Shown piece by piece: positions 12,481 through 22,895 of a DNA stretch of 64,000 nucleotides (positions are counted from its first letter, which is position 1; every line of letters begins with the position of its first letter). This DNA comes from Manis javanica (taxonomy: Eukaryota; Chordata; Mammalia; Pholidota; Manidae). Made by a program: the position numbers and the translations under genes. The notes under the pieces were generated by a model, which worked only from the letters and a program-made list of their open reading frames with translations, was not told where the DNA came from and did no database searches. Location of the stretch: the NCBI RefSeq assembly GCF_040802235.1, contig NC_133166.1, positions 1,798,001 to 1,862,000 on the forward strand, written 5' to 3'.

Positions 12481-12844
12481 TTAGAGTTCTCAGACTGCAA
12501 GGAACATGCTTCACTGGTTTTATGGCATCTCTCTGTCCCACTCCACGCAAAAGTGCTTACCCACCATACTGGGGATGCACACAGCAAATGTTGGTTGAGT
12601 TGAACTAAAGATTTGTAGAGAAACTGGTGCTGGGAGGGCTGGCTGAGTCCAGTTGGGGAATCTCAAAGTGTGTGGCCCATGGAGGCTTGGGAAGACTTAG
12701 GGTATTTGGGGGATTTTCTTAGGGTAAAATCTTCAGGGGTCAGAGGTCACAGCCTAAGGCACTGCAGTTATTATGAGGAAATTTAGGGAAAGGGCAAGGT
12801 GAAGATTAAGAAATCCTTAGGAATGGCGTCGGGGAAGCTCAGAC

Positions 12845-12985
12845 TTTAAAAATACCTGAGCACCTGCTACTTGCTGGCCAATTGCATTTATGAATTATCA
12901 TCTGGCTTTGTTTTCCAACCACCTTGTGAAGTGGATGTTACTGTCCCCGTTCTAGGGCAAAGAGACCTGCCCACGCCTGGCTCTT
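12845..12985 (-). repeat. MIR fragment, inverted
   Basis: 'tgagcacctgctacttgctgg' type start, then 'ttgtgaagtggatgttactg'. Confidence 0.5.
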
Positions 12986-13004
12986 CCTCCACTGATCCAT
13001 ATCA

Positions 13005-13491
13005 TAGGCATACCTCATTTTATCGGGCTGCTCTTTGTTGAGCCTCGCAGATATTACACTTTGTTACAAATTGAAGGTTAGGGGCAACCCTGAGTCCTGC
13101 AAATCTATCAGTATCATTTTCCAACAGCATTTGTTTTCTTTATGTTTCTGTGTCACATTTTGGTGATTCCCATGATATTTCAAACTTTCTAATCATTACA
13201 TTTGCTATAATGATCCACCATCAATGATTACAACCAGCTAAAGCTCAGATGATGGTCAGCATTTTTTAGCACTAAAATACTTTCAGATTAAGGTAGGTGC
13301 ATTCTTTTAAAAAGACGTAATGTTATCACACACTTAATAGACTATAACATAGTGTAAAAATAACTTTTATATGCACCGCAAAGCCAAAAACATTCATGTG
13401 GTTCACTTTATGGTGATAGCTGATATTGTCCTACTTTGATATTGCAGATTGTCTCTGGAACTGAACTCACAATATCTCCGAGGTATGCCTG
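13005..13491 (+). mobile_element. Internally deleted Tigger (Tc1/mariner) DNA transposon
   Basis: It is bounded by inverted ends: 'ggcatacctcattttat' at the left and 'cgaggtatgcctg' at the right (13479-13491), which fit the Tigger terminal inverted repeat. 'acaaattgaaggtt' and 'caaccctgagtc' follow the left end in the expected family order. At about 490 bp there is no room for a transposase, so it is a non-autonomous deletion derivative. Confidence 0.85.
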
Positions 13492-14589
13492 TCCCTCCCT
13501 GACTCCAGACTCAGGTCTTGAGGTCCCATTGCCCTAATGGAACTAGAGTAAGATGACCCCTTGAAAGACCCGCTGAGTGTTCCCAGGGGTCAGAAAACCA
13601 ATAGGCGTGGTGAATGCAAGAAAACATTTGGTTGGAAATCACAGCTTGTCATCCAGGAGTGAGCTCACACCAGGGAGAAGAAACCCAATAGGCTTCCTGT
13701 GTTGTTGCCCGGGTGGTCTGGTTTCTGCATCTCCTGCTGTGTGTACACCCACTTAACTCACAAACATCCATCACCACAGGGCCCAGCGAGGGGTGACACG
13801 GAGGGGAAGGGAGAATGGAGGATGATGGGAAAACCCACTGGTGGCCCCCAGCAGCTGGCCTCCCTCTGCCCCCTCCCTGCTGGGCCTCAAGGTTCCCAGG
13901 GGCAGGGCTAAGACTGATTAAGGACTGTCTGTCAGGACGTGCCCACCAGCTGCCGGGTGACCTCAGAGGCTGTTTAATGTCCAGCAACACAATGTCAGTC
14001 ACAACCTTTGCCCTGTCGGCACCACTGGAGGATGGAGCTTATTCCAAAGAGGAAAACGTCTTTAAAATAGAAGCTAGCCTCCTCAGCCCAGCCCCTGGCT
14101 TTTCCTGCGACTTCAAGGCTCTCGTTGGAAGCCTGGAGATGGCTGTTTTCCTTCTCTAGTGTGGCCAAGAAAGGGGCCAGGTGAGAAGCTTACCAAGTGG
14201 AACAGACCACTGGGACCAATTATTATCTTGGACCCTGTGAAAACATTTTAATTTCCAAAGAAATGTCTCAGAGAGGCCCCCCATCCCTTTTATGAAGTGG
14301 GAAGGACCCTCCTTATGCTCAGTCCTCAGCCCCTGCCTGTTACCCTCAGGGGCAGTTGCACTCTCAGGTCCAGAGCTGTGTGGGGCAATAAGGTAGCCAC
14401 TAGGCACAGGTGGCTATCCAAATTTAATTTATATGGAAAATTAAATGAAATTAATATTCCAGTTTTTCAGCTGCACTAGGTGTGTTTCAAGTTGTTAATA
14501 GGTAGCTAGGCTAGTACCTATCAGGTTGCATGGTGCAGATAAAGGACATTTCCATCATTGCAAAAAACTCCTTGGACATCACTGGCCAA
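13492..14589. other. Unique-looking non-genic stretch (possible conserved element)
   Basis: No repeat family is recognised between about 13650 and 14170. The section 13910-14120 has mixed composition without simple repeats, as in many distal enhancers. No motif proves function. The frames at 13649-14159 on both strands overlap each other and look like chance. Confidence 0.3.
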
Positions 14590-14765
14590 GAGCAGCGGTG
14601 CCACTCTGGCTGCCCATTGGAGTCACCTGGGAGCTTAAGGGAAGTCCTATGCCTGGTTGGGGTTCACTCCCAAGACCCAGAGTCAGTAGGTCTGGGAAGT
14701 GGTCTGGCATTGGGATTTTCCAGAAGTTCCCCAGGTGATTCTAATGTGTGGTCAGCACTGGTCCC
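14590..14765 (+). mobile_element. MER5A-like Charlie element
   Basis: 'cattggagtcacctgggagc' near 14613-14632, 'cagagtcagtaggtctgg' near 14678-14695, and 'ttccccaggtgattctaatg' near 14726-14745 follow the MER5A order. Confidence 0.8.
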
Positions 14766-14945
14766 CTGAGTCTCAAACTTATCTCATTAAAAGGATCGTG
14801 TGGAGCTTAAAAAAAAAATCACGAGGACACTTCCCTAAGGATTCTGATTCAGCAGGTCAGGGGCAGGTCTCTGGAGTCTGTGTTGTTATTAAGTGTATCA
14901 AATAATTCTTAGGGTTAAGCAGGTTTGGGAAAAATTGATGTAGAC
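14766..14945 (+). mobile_element. Second MER5A-like element, adjacent
   Basis: It starts with 'tgagtctcaaactta', then has 'ggattctgattcagcaggtc' near 14839-14858. It is in direct tandem with the preceding copy. Confidence 0.65.
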
Positions 14946-14957
14946 TAAGGACAGGAA

Positions 14958-15145
14958 GAATGTTACTCACCAGGCACCTGGAAGGCCAGGCATTGTGCCA
15001 TAGGGCCCCAAGGCCGCAACAGTCTAGCCGGTTGGGCTTTATACGTACTTATGTCATAGGTAAGGAAAATGGAAATTCAGGAAAGATGAAGTCCTTTTCT
15101 GAAGTCATGCAGCCAGCAGGTGGTGGCACTGGCCTTTAGACTCAT
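14958..15145 (-). repeat. MIR SINE, inverted
   Basis: 'caccaggcacctggaaggcc' near 14969, then 'gtcatgcagccagcaggtgg' near 15105. Confidence 0.55.
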
Positions 15146-15152
15146 TCTGAGT

Positions 15153-15340
15153 ATTAAAGAAAGTGGTCTCTGGAGTCGTTTTGGGGTTTAAATCATTCCA
15201 CTCCATGTGTGACCTTGGACAAGTCCCGAAACTTCTCAAAATCAATTTCCTTCTTTGTAAACTGGGGCTTGTACAGTACCTACCTCGGAGGGATGTGCGA
15301 GTGACTGAACGAGGTAATGTGCGTATGGGAGTTGGCATGG
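15153..15340 (+). repeat. MIR SINE (left member of a local duplication)
   Basis: It has the MIR core 'tgtgaccttggacaagtc' near 15207-15224. The segment 15153-15250 also matches 16185-16273 more closely than either matches a general MIR, including the non-MIR lead 'ttaaagaaagtgg'. Confidence 0.75.
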
Positions 15341-15599
15341 TGCTGCGGTCATCAGCTGATGTCCCGCGGACTCAGCTCTGGGCGTGAAGCACATGCCACT
15401 CCAGGCAGGTCTGTTCTTGTCATCACACCTTCATTCCAAGACAATTTATGCAGTATGGCTCCAGCTGCTGGGTGTGCGGTCAGGAGGACTCCTTGCTGCT
15501 GACCAGGTGGGCTCAGGCCACCTCCTTGCCCCAAATACCCCTTCAGCAGAATAGCCGAAACAGTACTAGAAATAATAACAATAATTTGGAATAAAGGTC

Positions 15600-15815
15600 A
15601 CAGCTGCCACTTACTGAGAACTTCAACTCCATGCACTGTGTTAAGTGCTTTATGTGTCAGTGTGTTTCATTCTTTCCACAAACCTATGGGGCAGGGATAG
15701 TATTCTTTTTTCATACCAAGAAACAGGATTAGAGTCATTAAAACACTCATTTGTAACTGGTAACTTGCAGATCTGAGATTTAAACCTAGGTTTGGGCCCC
15801 AAAAGCTGTTGTCTT
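15600..15815 (-). repeat. MIR SINE, inverted
   Basis: 'gccacttactgagaacttc', 'ttaagtgctttatgtgtcag' near 15641-15660, then a degraded core and 'gagatttaaacctaggtttg'. Confidence 0.7.
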
Positions 15816-15879
15816 AGCTTGTCACCCACCCAGAGAAAGAAAGAAAAAAATCCACATGATGGAAAGAGAGTTTGTGTTT

Positions 15880-16060
15880 CATGTCATAAGGCACTTTCAC
15901 GCACATGGAATTCCTGTGATGTACCCTGGGTGGTGGGGGTGGTTACCCCAAATTCCATACTGGGAAAGTGAGGCCCCCGGAAGGTGTGATAAACCAGGAT
16001 TTCCTGGTTAGTGGTAGTAAACATAGATGAAGCCATGGTCTTTTGTCTGCCACATATCTG
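15880..16060 (-). repeat. Possible degraded MIR, inverted
   Basis: 'aaggcactttcacgcacatg' and 'tgggaaagtgaggcccccgg' sit at the right spacing for an inverted MIR. Confidence 0.4.
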
Positions 16061-16184
16061 CTCTTCCCAACCTGGCCCCATGCAAGAGAAATGACCCCTG
16101 TTCTCATTTCTAGTGTTGATTAACCTTGTCCTTCTTCTGCTAGCTTATGAATAATGAGGAGCCTTTTTCCTTCAAAGGTTAAAT

Positions 16185-16273
16185 GTTAAAGAAAGTGGGA
16201 TCTGGAGTTGTTTTGAGGTTTAAATCATGCCATGTGGCCTTGGACAAGTCACAAAACTTCTCAAAGTCAATAC
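16185..16273 (+). repeat. MIR fragment (right member of a local duplication)
   Basis: It aligns with 15153-15250 at roughly 85-90 percent by eye, with a short deletion before 'ccttggacaagtca'. Confidence 0.7.
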
Positions 16274-16479
16274 CCAAAGTACTGAGTTTGGTTAAGCCTG
16301 AGAACATGCAAGATGGGAGTCATCTCACCATTGCATCCCAGTTCCACTCTTGAGGTAGGATCCTGCGACCTCTAGATTCTCTGTAGGGAAATGCTGGCTC
16401 CTGGGACAGCCTTTCCCCCTGTTTTACTGCAGTTCTTCACTCCACTAGCTCATGGTAGGCAGGCAGCAAGGGGCTGCTG

Positions 16480-16690
16480 CACTAGAATGATTGTTGGACT
16501 CAGGTAGACCTAGATTTGAATTCCTGTTCTGTTTCCTTCTTGCTTGTGAGATTGGACACATCATTAAAGCTGTCTGAGGCCCAGCTGTAAAACAGCGAAT
16601 AATAATAACATCTATCTTACATGATTATTGTGAGGGTGGAACTAGGCTTATGGGTGTCAATGCCTGGCATGGCCTGACGCACGAAGGCAT
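16480..16690 (+). repeat. MIR SINE
   Basis: 'cactagaatgattgttggac', 'tagatttgaattcctgttct' near 16511-16530, 'cttgtgagattggacacatc', and an AATAATAAC patch near 16599-16608. Confidence 0.75.
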
Positions 16691-17294
16691 CCCAATGGGA
16701 GGCATCACTGTTTATGATCATAGCAGTCAGCCAGCCAAGAAGAGAAGCAGAGGGGTGAGGGGGTGCTGTCTTGCTCCACCTGGTGTTGCCCCAGGGTCCC
16801 TTTCTCTCAGCGTTGACTAGGCACAGAGGGGAAGGAAGGTTGGTCCTGGAGAAAGGACAGAGGCCCTTTAATGAGCTCAGGAAAGCCCATCTCCCGACAA
16901 TAACAGCCACGGACTCTGCAATAACATCCTGCCAGAAGACGCAGCGACAGGATATGTGCTGGGGGTGGGGACGTGTGGCAGCCCCACTGCCTGCCTGCCT
17001 GCCCGCCGGTCCCTCAGCCCTGACGAGGCTCAGGAAGTAGTAGCCGGGATCAGAAGGAGGTAAAGACTTCCTTCTTCACATGCATCCTGGACTGATACAA
17101 AGGCTGCAATATCAGCTGTCTTGGACAGACACCGCTTTTGGGCAGATCATTAGCTTTCTCTGTGAGCTGCTCCTGCCCCGCTGCTGTCCCTGCTTAGCTG
17201 GAGCTGCCCTCTGGGTCCACGCTCAGTGGCTTCCCGGGGTTTCCCTGAGCAAAGGAGCAGGATGGGTGAAGGGGAGTGGTCCCCACCTGCCAGT
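16691..17294. other. Non-genic stretch
   Basis: A short (CTGC)n run lies at about 16988-17004. No gene is seen. Confidence 0.35.
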
Positions 17295-17540
17295 CAAAAC
17301 ATCAATATTTGATGAAGGCTTTCTGTGTGCTGAGGACAGGGCTTGTCTCTGGAATTGAGGATGGTGAGAGATACCATCTCAGCCACTGGGGAGTTTACAG
17401 TTGGGTCAGGTAGAGAGGTGATGAGCAGATACAGTGATGAATGGAATTTCAAAAGTCGGGTGCTTGGGAGTTGGGGATGGGTGGGAGAGTTCCAGGGAAG
17501 GTGTCGTGGTGGAGGAAGGAGGGCATGCAGCTGAGGGATG
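17295..17540 (-). mobile_element. L2 fragment, inverted
   Basis: 'gaaggctttctgtgtgctga' near 17315-17334, then 'gggagtttacagttgggtca' near 17390-17409, matching the inverted L2 3' end. Confidence 0.6.
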
Positions 17541-18244
17541 AGCAGGAGTTGGCCAGTTCAGAGGTGGGAGCAGCCCTGAGAGTGGGAGAGGAGCCGAGCT
17601 CCGATTACCAAGGGTCTGCGGCTGGAGGAGATCCCGGGAGGCTGCCTACCAGAGCCAGAGTCCAGCAAAACGGAGGAGAGAAATCTGTGGGGACTAGGGG
17701 GCAGGGATCAGCCCCCCTGTCAGTCAGGCACACAGTGGCCTGGGCAAGTCACTCTCCTCCTCTGGACCCCATTTCCCAATACAAAGAAAAAAGATGGAAC
17801 CAGGTGAATCCAAAAGGCCTTTCGGAGAATGTGTTCTAAGATCCAAACTGAAGCTTCCCTGCCCTCAAGAAGTTATGGTCTGGGGGTGCATGACCACGTG
17901 AGAGAGCATGCTTAGTAAATGCCGGCTGATTCTTAGGAAACATGTGACCGGGGCTGGGGGATAGAGAGAGGGCATAAGGCTCTGTGTCCTAGAAAATGGA
18001 TTTTACCCCTGTGGAGAAGGGAGGGATTACCACTGTGTGCTCTCCGCCTGCTGGAGAGGGAGAGGTTAGCTTCCCCCTTAGTGTCAGTCCTGAGTAGCAT
18101 CGGTCCCTCCAGCCAGCGGGCAGGGGACAGGACAGATGACAGCCCCTCTCCCCGTGGGAGGGCCCAGGGATCCTGTTTTCAGGATGGCCCCTGAGTCTGT
18201 GGAGGCCCTGGTCCCTGGGTCCACTAGTAGGGCAGGGAGGCAGT
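17541..18244. other. Non-genic stretch with a MIR core
   Basis: A MIR core ('gcctgggcaagtcact') lies near 17738-17753. No gene is seen in the rest. Confidence 0.35.
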
Positions 18245-18372
18245 GGGGAAAGACGGCAACTTGACATGAGAGGCCTGGTGGAATTCCTGGTTCTGCCAGT
18301 GAGTGACAAGTCATGTGTCCTTGGGGACATACAGCTCTATCTCTCAGGGACTTAGTTTTCCTCATCTGTACA
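18245..18372 (+). repeat. MIR SINE, 5' half
   Basis: 'ttcctggttctgccagtgag' near 18284-18303, then 'ttagttttcctcatctgtac' near 18352-18371. Confidence 0.65.
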
Positions 18373-18394
18373 AGGACAGAGTTTTTCCCAGGGA

Positions 18395-18640
18395 TAGCTG
18401 TGTTCTGGGCAGTGGGCGCTGATGATGAAAGATGACAAAAGGCAAGGTCACTTCCCTCAGGCAGCTTTTGTTCTGGTGGGGAGATGTACTACTGCAGTGC
18501 ACTGAGTACAGTGCTAATGGGGTGCCCGGGGGTGGAGAGGCACAGGCATAGGCCCTAAGTTCAGTTGGGGGGGCATTACACGAAGGCTTCCTGGAGGAGG
18601 AGGCTACATTCACATTTGAATGAGCAGGGTGAGTCAGTTG
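18395..18640 (-). mobile_element. L2 fragment, inverted
   Basis: 'gtcacttccctcaggcagct' near 18447-18466, a 'ggtggggagatg' segment, and 'gaaggcttcctggaggagga' near 18582-18601, in inverted L2 order. Confidence 0.65.
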
Positions 18641-19089
18641 ATGGATGTGGGGGGAAAAGTATTTTAGATACTTCTAAAGAACAAGGCATCTACCTAGTCA
18701 TCTTGCCTGTTGCAGCATAAACCCCAGCTCCCCCGCCCACTCCTCCCCCTGGTCTGACTGAGGCTCTGGAGCGGCTCCTCTGTGTGCAGTTGGCTGCGAG
18801 TCCCCGGGTGGCCTTCTGATCCCCCTCTGCTGGAGTGAACCCTGAGCACAGCCCACAGCTGACCTGAAGTCACAAGCTTGCCTTGGGCAGAGTTTTCCAG
18901 CAGTCAGCAGGGTGTCTCCTTGGGAGCCTCAGAGACTTAGATCGGAGCCAAGAAAGCCTAGGTCTTTGCCAGGGCCGGCTGGAGATGTACCCCCACCCCC
19001 ACCCCCTGGGGCTCCCCAGCAGCCAGCCCCATCTGCCCACTGGGGGAATATTGCTGAGCCTAGACTGCGGGGGGACTAGGAGTGAGAGG

Positions 19090-19700
19090 AAACAATCTCG
19101 ACAATGAACACGTGCTTGGAAAGTGGTAGGAAGGCTGTGTAGGGAAGGAGGTGGACTTACGGGAGAGGCTAAGCAGGGCCCCTGGACTAGCCGGCACGTT
19201 CCTGGAGGACTCCTGAGTGGAGGTGCTGGAGGTGGGATCTAAGGCAGGAGAAGAGATTCGCCAGACGAAGAGTGGGTGAGACAGAGAGGGAGCAGATCGG
19301 CACCGTAGACCGAGGGGTAGCAGAGCAAAGGCTCTGGGGCCAGGGGCCCTGCTCACTAGGCAGGTAAAGAAAGGCCAGCCGGCTGGTGTGCAGAGGGAAA
19401 GGGGGGCCATGGGACCTGATGCTGAAGTGTGGCTGGGGTTGTCCCTGCCCGTCCTGCTGCACTGTGAGGCTTTTGTTCTTTACCTTACAAGCCAGGGGCC
19501 CGGGGGGAGTGGTGGCACCCTTATCAGCAGGGGGCTAATAGGATCAGATGTGCGTTTGGAGAGAAACATCACCCTGGGTGCCTTGAGGAGAATGGGTGGG
19601 GAGGAGGCTGCAGGCATTGCTGGACCAGTCAGGAGGCTGATGCAGTGGTCCAGGCGGGAGGCCGGGCTGGCATGAGGCAGCGGGGGCGGTGGAGGAACTT
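19090..19700 (-). mobile_element. L2 fragment, inverted
   Basis: 'gaggctgatgcagtggtcca' near 19632-19651 and 'ggatcagatgtgcgtttgga' near 19541-19560 are L2 antisense landmarks. The purine-rich lead belongs to the same fossil. Confidence 0.6.
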
Positions 19701-19779
19701 TCCCAGGCTGGCAGAGCAGAGCCAGCGCCCGAGCGAAACCCCGCGCCCATCCTGTTCTTCTACAGCAGAACCTTAGAGT

Positions 19780-19900
19780 CAGTAAGAGTCAGAGCAGGAA
19801 GAGACTTTAGAAATCAACCACTGTAGTTCTGACATTTTATAGGTAAGGAAACTGAGGCTCCCAGGGGTGAAGTCTTCAGGAGCCAAAGGCCACCCAGGGA
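19780..19900 (-). repeat. MIR-related fragment, inverted
   Basis: 'gaagagactttagaaatcaa', then 'ggtaaggaaactgaggctcc' near 19843-19862. A similar two-part unit lies at 21310-21590. Confidence 0.5.
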
Positions 19901-20759
19901 GTTAATTAATTAATCAGTTGAAGGGTCTAGGCATATATAAACACGGTTCTGTTGACCCCTTAGATAGTGGGACCTGTGTTTGCTCAGGAGGGAGATAACT
20001 TGGCAGAAGTCCCCGCGACTACCCTCCCAAGCCTCCTTGAGCCCGCTGGCTCCTCGCTCAGCTGGCTGCCTAAGGGTAGGGAATCCAGATGTCTGGGGCC
20101 GCTGAAACCAGCTGGGTTTTCCCATGTTACGGGTTCCCAGGGCTGGGACTCAACAGATCAGCAGCCATACTGGAGGAGGGTGGGTGGCAGGGAGGGAAGG
20201 CCAAGCTGCTCCCTCGATGAGTTCCCTAGCGTCTGAATGTAGGGAGAGGGCTGATTTCCTTGGGTGCCCTGGACATGCCCCCTCCAGTTGGGCCGAGCCC
20301 AACTGGAATTTGCCAGTTGCCACCTTGTGCCTAAAGACAGGGATTTTGCTCTTCAGATACAATGTTGTGACAGGATCTGGCAGATGTTATCAAATATTGT
20401 GCTGCTTCTAGGTGTAAGAGATCATTAGCAGATATATTAGTGTGGACACCAAAATATTGGATTTTTCTTGAAATTGGGGTTGCATTAGGACATTGCAGAA
20501 CCTAGCTTTCGGCAGCTGTCATTGCTCATTGTCAGTGTGTCAGTGTGGTTCCTTTGTCCCCGAGGAATCCTTGCAGCCCTAGAGGGACTCGGTTCTCTGC
20601 AGCTTCCCCCTTTGAGCCCTCAGAGATGTTCAGGCAAGGAGGACAATGGCATCAACTTTTGCGGAGGCTCAGGTGGCTGGGAAGACTGCTGGTATGTGGT
20701 AAATTGCACTGTCTTACGATCATACAGCCCTGGGATGGGAGCGGGATTGCACAATTGTG
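19901..20759. other. Non-genic stretch
   Basis: A short 'ttaattaattaat' tract lies at 19902-19914. No gene or known repeat is recognised. Confidence 0.35.
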
Positions 20760-20930
20760 TCTCAGTTTTGCTGACTACCTGAGTGACATTGGTCCTCGTC
20801 TCTAGGAACCTCAGTTTCCTATTTTGCTAAGTGGGGATGAGGATATTTATTTCACAGTGCCTTTGTAAGAAATAACTGATGATAAGCATTTATTGTTTAG
20901 CATTGAGAAGGTGCTCAGTACATGTGACGT
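20760..20930 (+). repeat. MIR SINE
   Basis: 'ggaacctcagtttcctattt' near 20805-20824, a 'taagtggggatgaggat' core, and an 'aaggtgctcagtacatg' end. Confidence 0.75.
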
Positions 20931-20939
20931 GCTATTTTT

Positions 20940-21290
20940 TACTCCAGGACTCTGAAACTAATCAAGATTGAGTCAGGCTGATTCTGAAGAACAGAACCTT
21001 CCTCTTCAGCTCTGGCCACTCCTAGTTGTCTTTTGGGGTTCACTGCCATGGCAACGGGTCGGCAGAGTGGCGAGGAAGCGGATCGGGGCTGCTGAGCAGC
21101 CAGCATGCTGCCTGGGCTGCTGGCGCCAGGGCCAGCGAGGGCGGCAGCCTGATTAATGGCAGCCTGAGCCTCTGGCCGCATCTCAGGCCACCCTGGGGGA
21201 AGCTTCTCACCCAGGGAGGGGAAAGCCTCACTTGCTGGGATGTGCCAGGCCTCTGGTCAGTGGGCACAGTTACAGGTGCCACGGAGGCTT
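20940..21290. promoter_or_regulatory. Candidate distal regulatory element with an RFX X-box-like palindrome
   Basis: Between two MIRs lies a stretch without recognised repeats and with raised CpG for this region. At 21042-21055 it holds 'actgccatggcaac', one base from the palindromic RFX X-box. It lies about 10 kb beyond the LRRC55 3' end. Regulatory function is inferred from one motif and composition only. Confidence 0.3.
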
Positions 21291-21309
21291 AGCACTGCCC
21301 AGGCGGAAT

Positions 21310-21590
21310 ATCAGAGCTGAAAAGGACCCTGGGGATTAGTGGTTTCAGTCTCCTTTCTTCAGGGGTGAATACAGAACAAGTGGGTACTGAACGCCTACCG
21401 TGTGGCTGGTACAGTATGAAGTTCTCTCCCCATAGGTTAATTTCCACAATTACTGTAAGGTATAATTATCTCCACCAGGGAGGTGGAAACTGAGGCCCAG
21501 AGATGTCAGATCTTTCACTCACAGCACACGGCTAGGATTTGCTTCCAGGACTTCTCTGCTTCCGGGTCCTGTGTTCTGTCTACTACCTTG
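21310..21590 (-). repeat. MIR SINE, inverted
   Basis: 'gggtactgaacgcctaccgt' near 21382-21401, 'ggaggtggaaactgaggccc' near 21479-21498, then 'cacacggctaggatttgctt' near 21525. Confidence 0.75.
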
Positions 21591-21779
21591 TTGACTTATT
21601 GTTTGTCTGGCTATTGGGCGCCTGTCCCCCAGTTGTATTTCCAGTGCCTTGGATGGTGCTTCATACATATTAGGGGTTCAATTAAAAGGTGAATTCGATA
21701 TCATTTTTGTAGGTGTGCGTATATGTGAGGCTTCTCTCAGACCCTATGATGGACAAGAGAGACCCTAAAGATGCAAGTC

Positions 21780-22130
21780 CTCCCTTGGCATCCCAGCCTT
21801 CCTCTCTGCAGGCCATCCTCCCCAGACTCCATCCACACCAAACATCGACTTCCCTTCCCCTCTCTGCCTTTTCTCCTATTTTCCCCGACCAGAATACCCT
21901 AGTTTCTTCTTTACTTGAGGAACCCATACCTATCTTCGAGTTCCAGATGTCCCTTTCTCCACCAAGTTTTCCTTAATGCCTTGAAGGAAATTTGATCTTT
22001 CGCTTTTCTAAATTTCTGTGTCACCGAGGGTCTCTTTCCTGCACTGCCGCTTGCATTCTGCATTGTGATCTGTCTTCCTGTGGCAGCGCCACTCCTCCTC
22101 TGTGAGACCGTGGGCTCCTGGCGGGCCCTG
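21780..22130 (+). mobile_element. L2 LINE 3' region
   Basis: Pyrimidine-rich sense L2: 'ccttaatgccttgaaggaaa' near 21971-21990, then 'gagaccgtgggctcctggcg' near 22103-22122. Confidence 0.5.
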
Positions 22131-22731
22131 ACCCTGTGTCATCTGGCATCACCAGGGGCGTCTAACACGTGGACACACACAGCAGTTGTAATGAATGTGG
22201 ACTTGGGTGGAGTTGCCTTGAAGCAGAGCTTCCCACCCTGGGTCCCCGTCCCCCTGATACTCTGGGGTTGGACTGGAGTAGTGGGGTAGAAGGGCGAGAA
22301 CCAGGCAGGGCTCAGGGGTGGGCTGCGGTTTGCCTCCTCTCCCCAGACGTGAGCTGAAAGCCACCTTCTCCAGGGAACTCTCTGACCTTGGCTGACCCTC
22401 ATTAGCGCTGTTTTCTTATTCTCTTGGATCTGGCTGAGAAAAACAGGAAGAATCATTAAGAGACTGAGCCTTCTGAGCCAGCAAAGTTATCACTGATTCT
22501 TTTTGCAGACACCAAAAGCTTTGTGCGTTGTGGCAAAATAGCGGGCTTTTCCTGCTGGCCCCGGGAGAAGCCGCTGCTAGCCTCCAGGACACACCCCAGG
22601 CACCACACCCAGCCGCCTTCACCTCTCTTCCTTCCTCCTCTGAGTTAGAAGCTCTAGTATTTTCGATGCTTTAAAAATGTAGAGTTGGAGCACCCCTCTA
22701 TTGCATCCAGAATCTCCCTGAGAGATCCTCT
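22131..22731. other. Non-genic stretch
   Basis: No gene or repeat that I can name. Confidence 0.3.
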
Positions 22732-22895
22732 CAGTCCTTGCTACTCAAGCATGGGCCATGGACCAATGATGCTGGAGGCTTGTTATAAATGCAATTCCCA
22801 GGCCCTTCCAAGCCGAAGGCTATGGACACTGCACCTGAACAAGATCTCCAGGGAATGGTTATGCACATTGATCTTGAGAAGTGCTGCTCTAACCC
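22732..22895 (+). mobile_element. MER5A-like Charlie element
   Basis: 'gctactcaagcatgggccat' near 22740, 'cttgttataaatgcaattcc' near 22779-22798, and a 'cttgagaagtgctgctc' end near 22873-22889 that mirrors the start. Confidence 0.7.
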
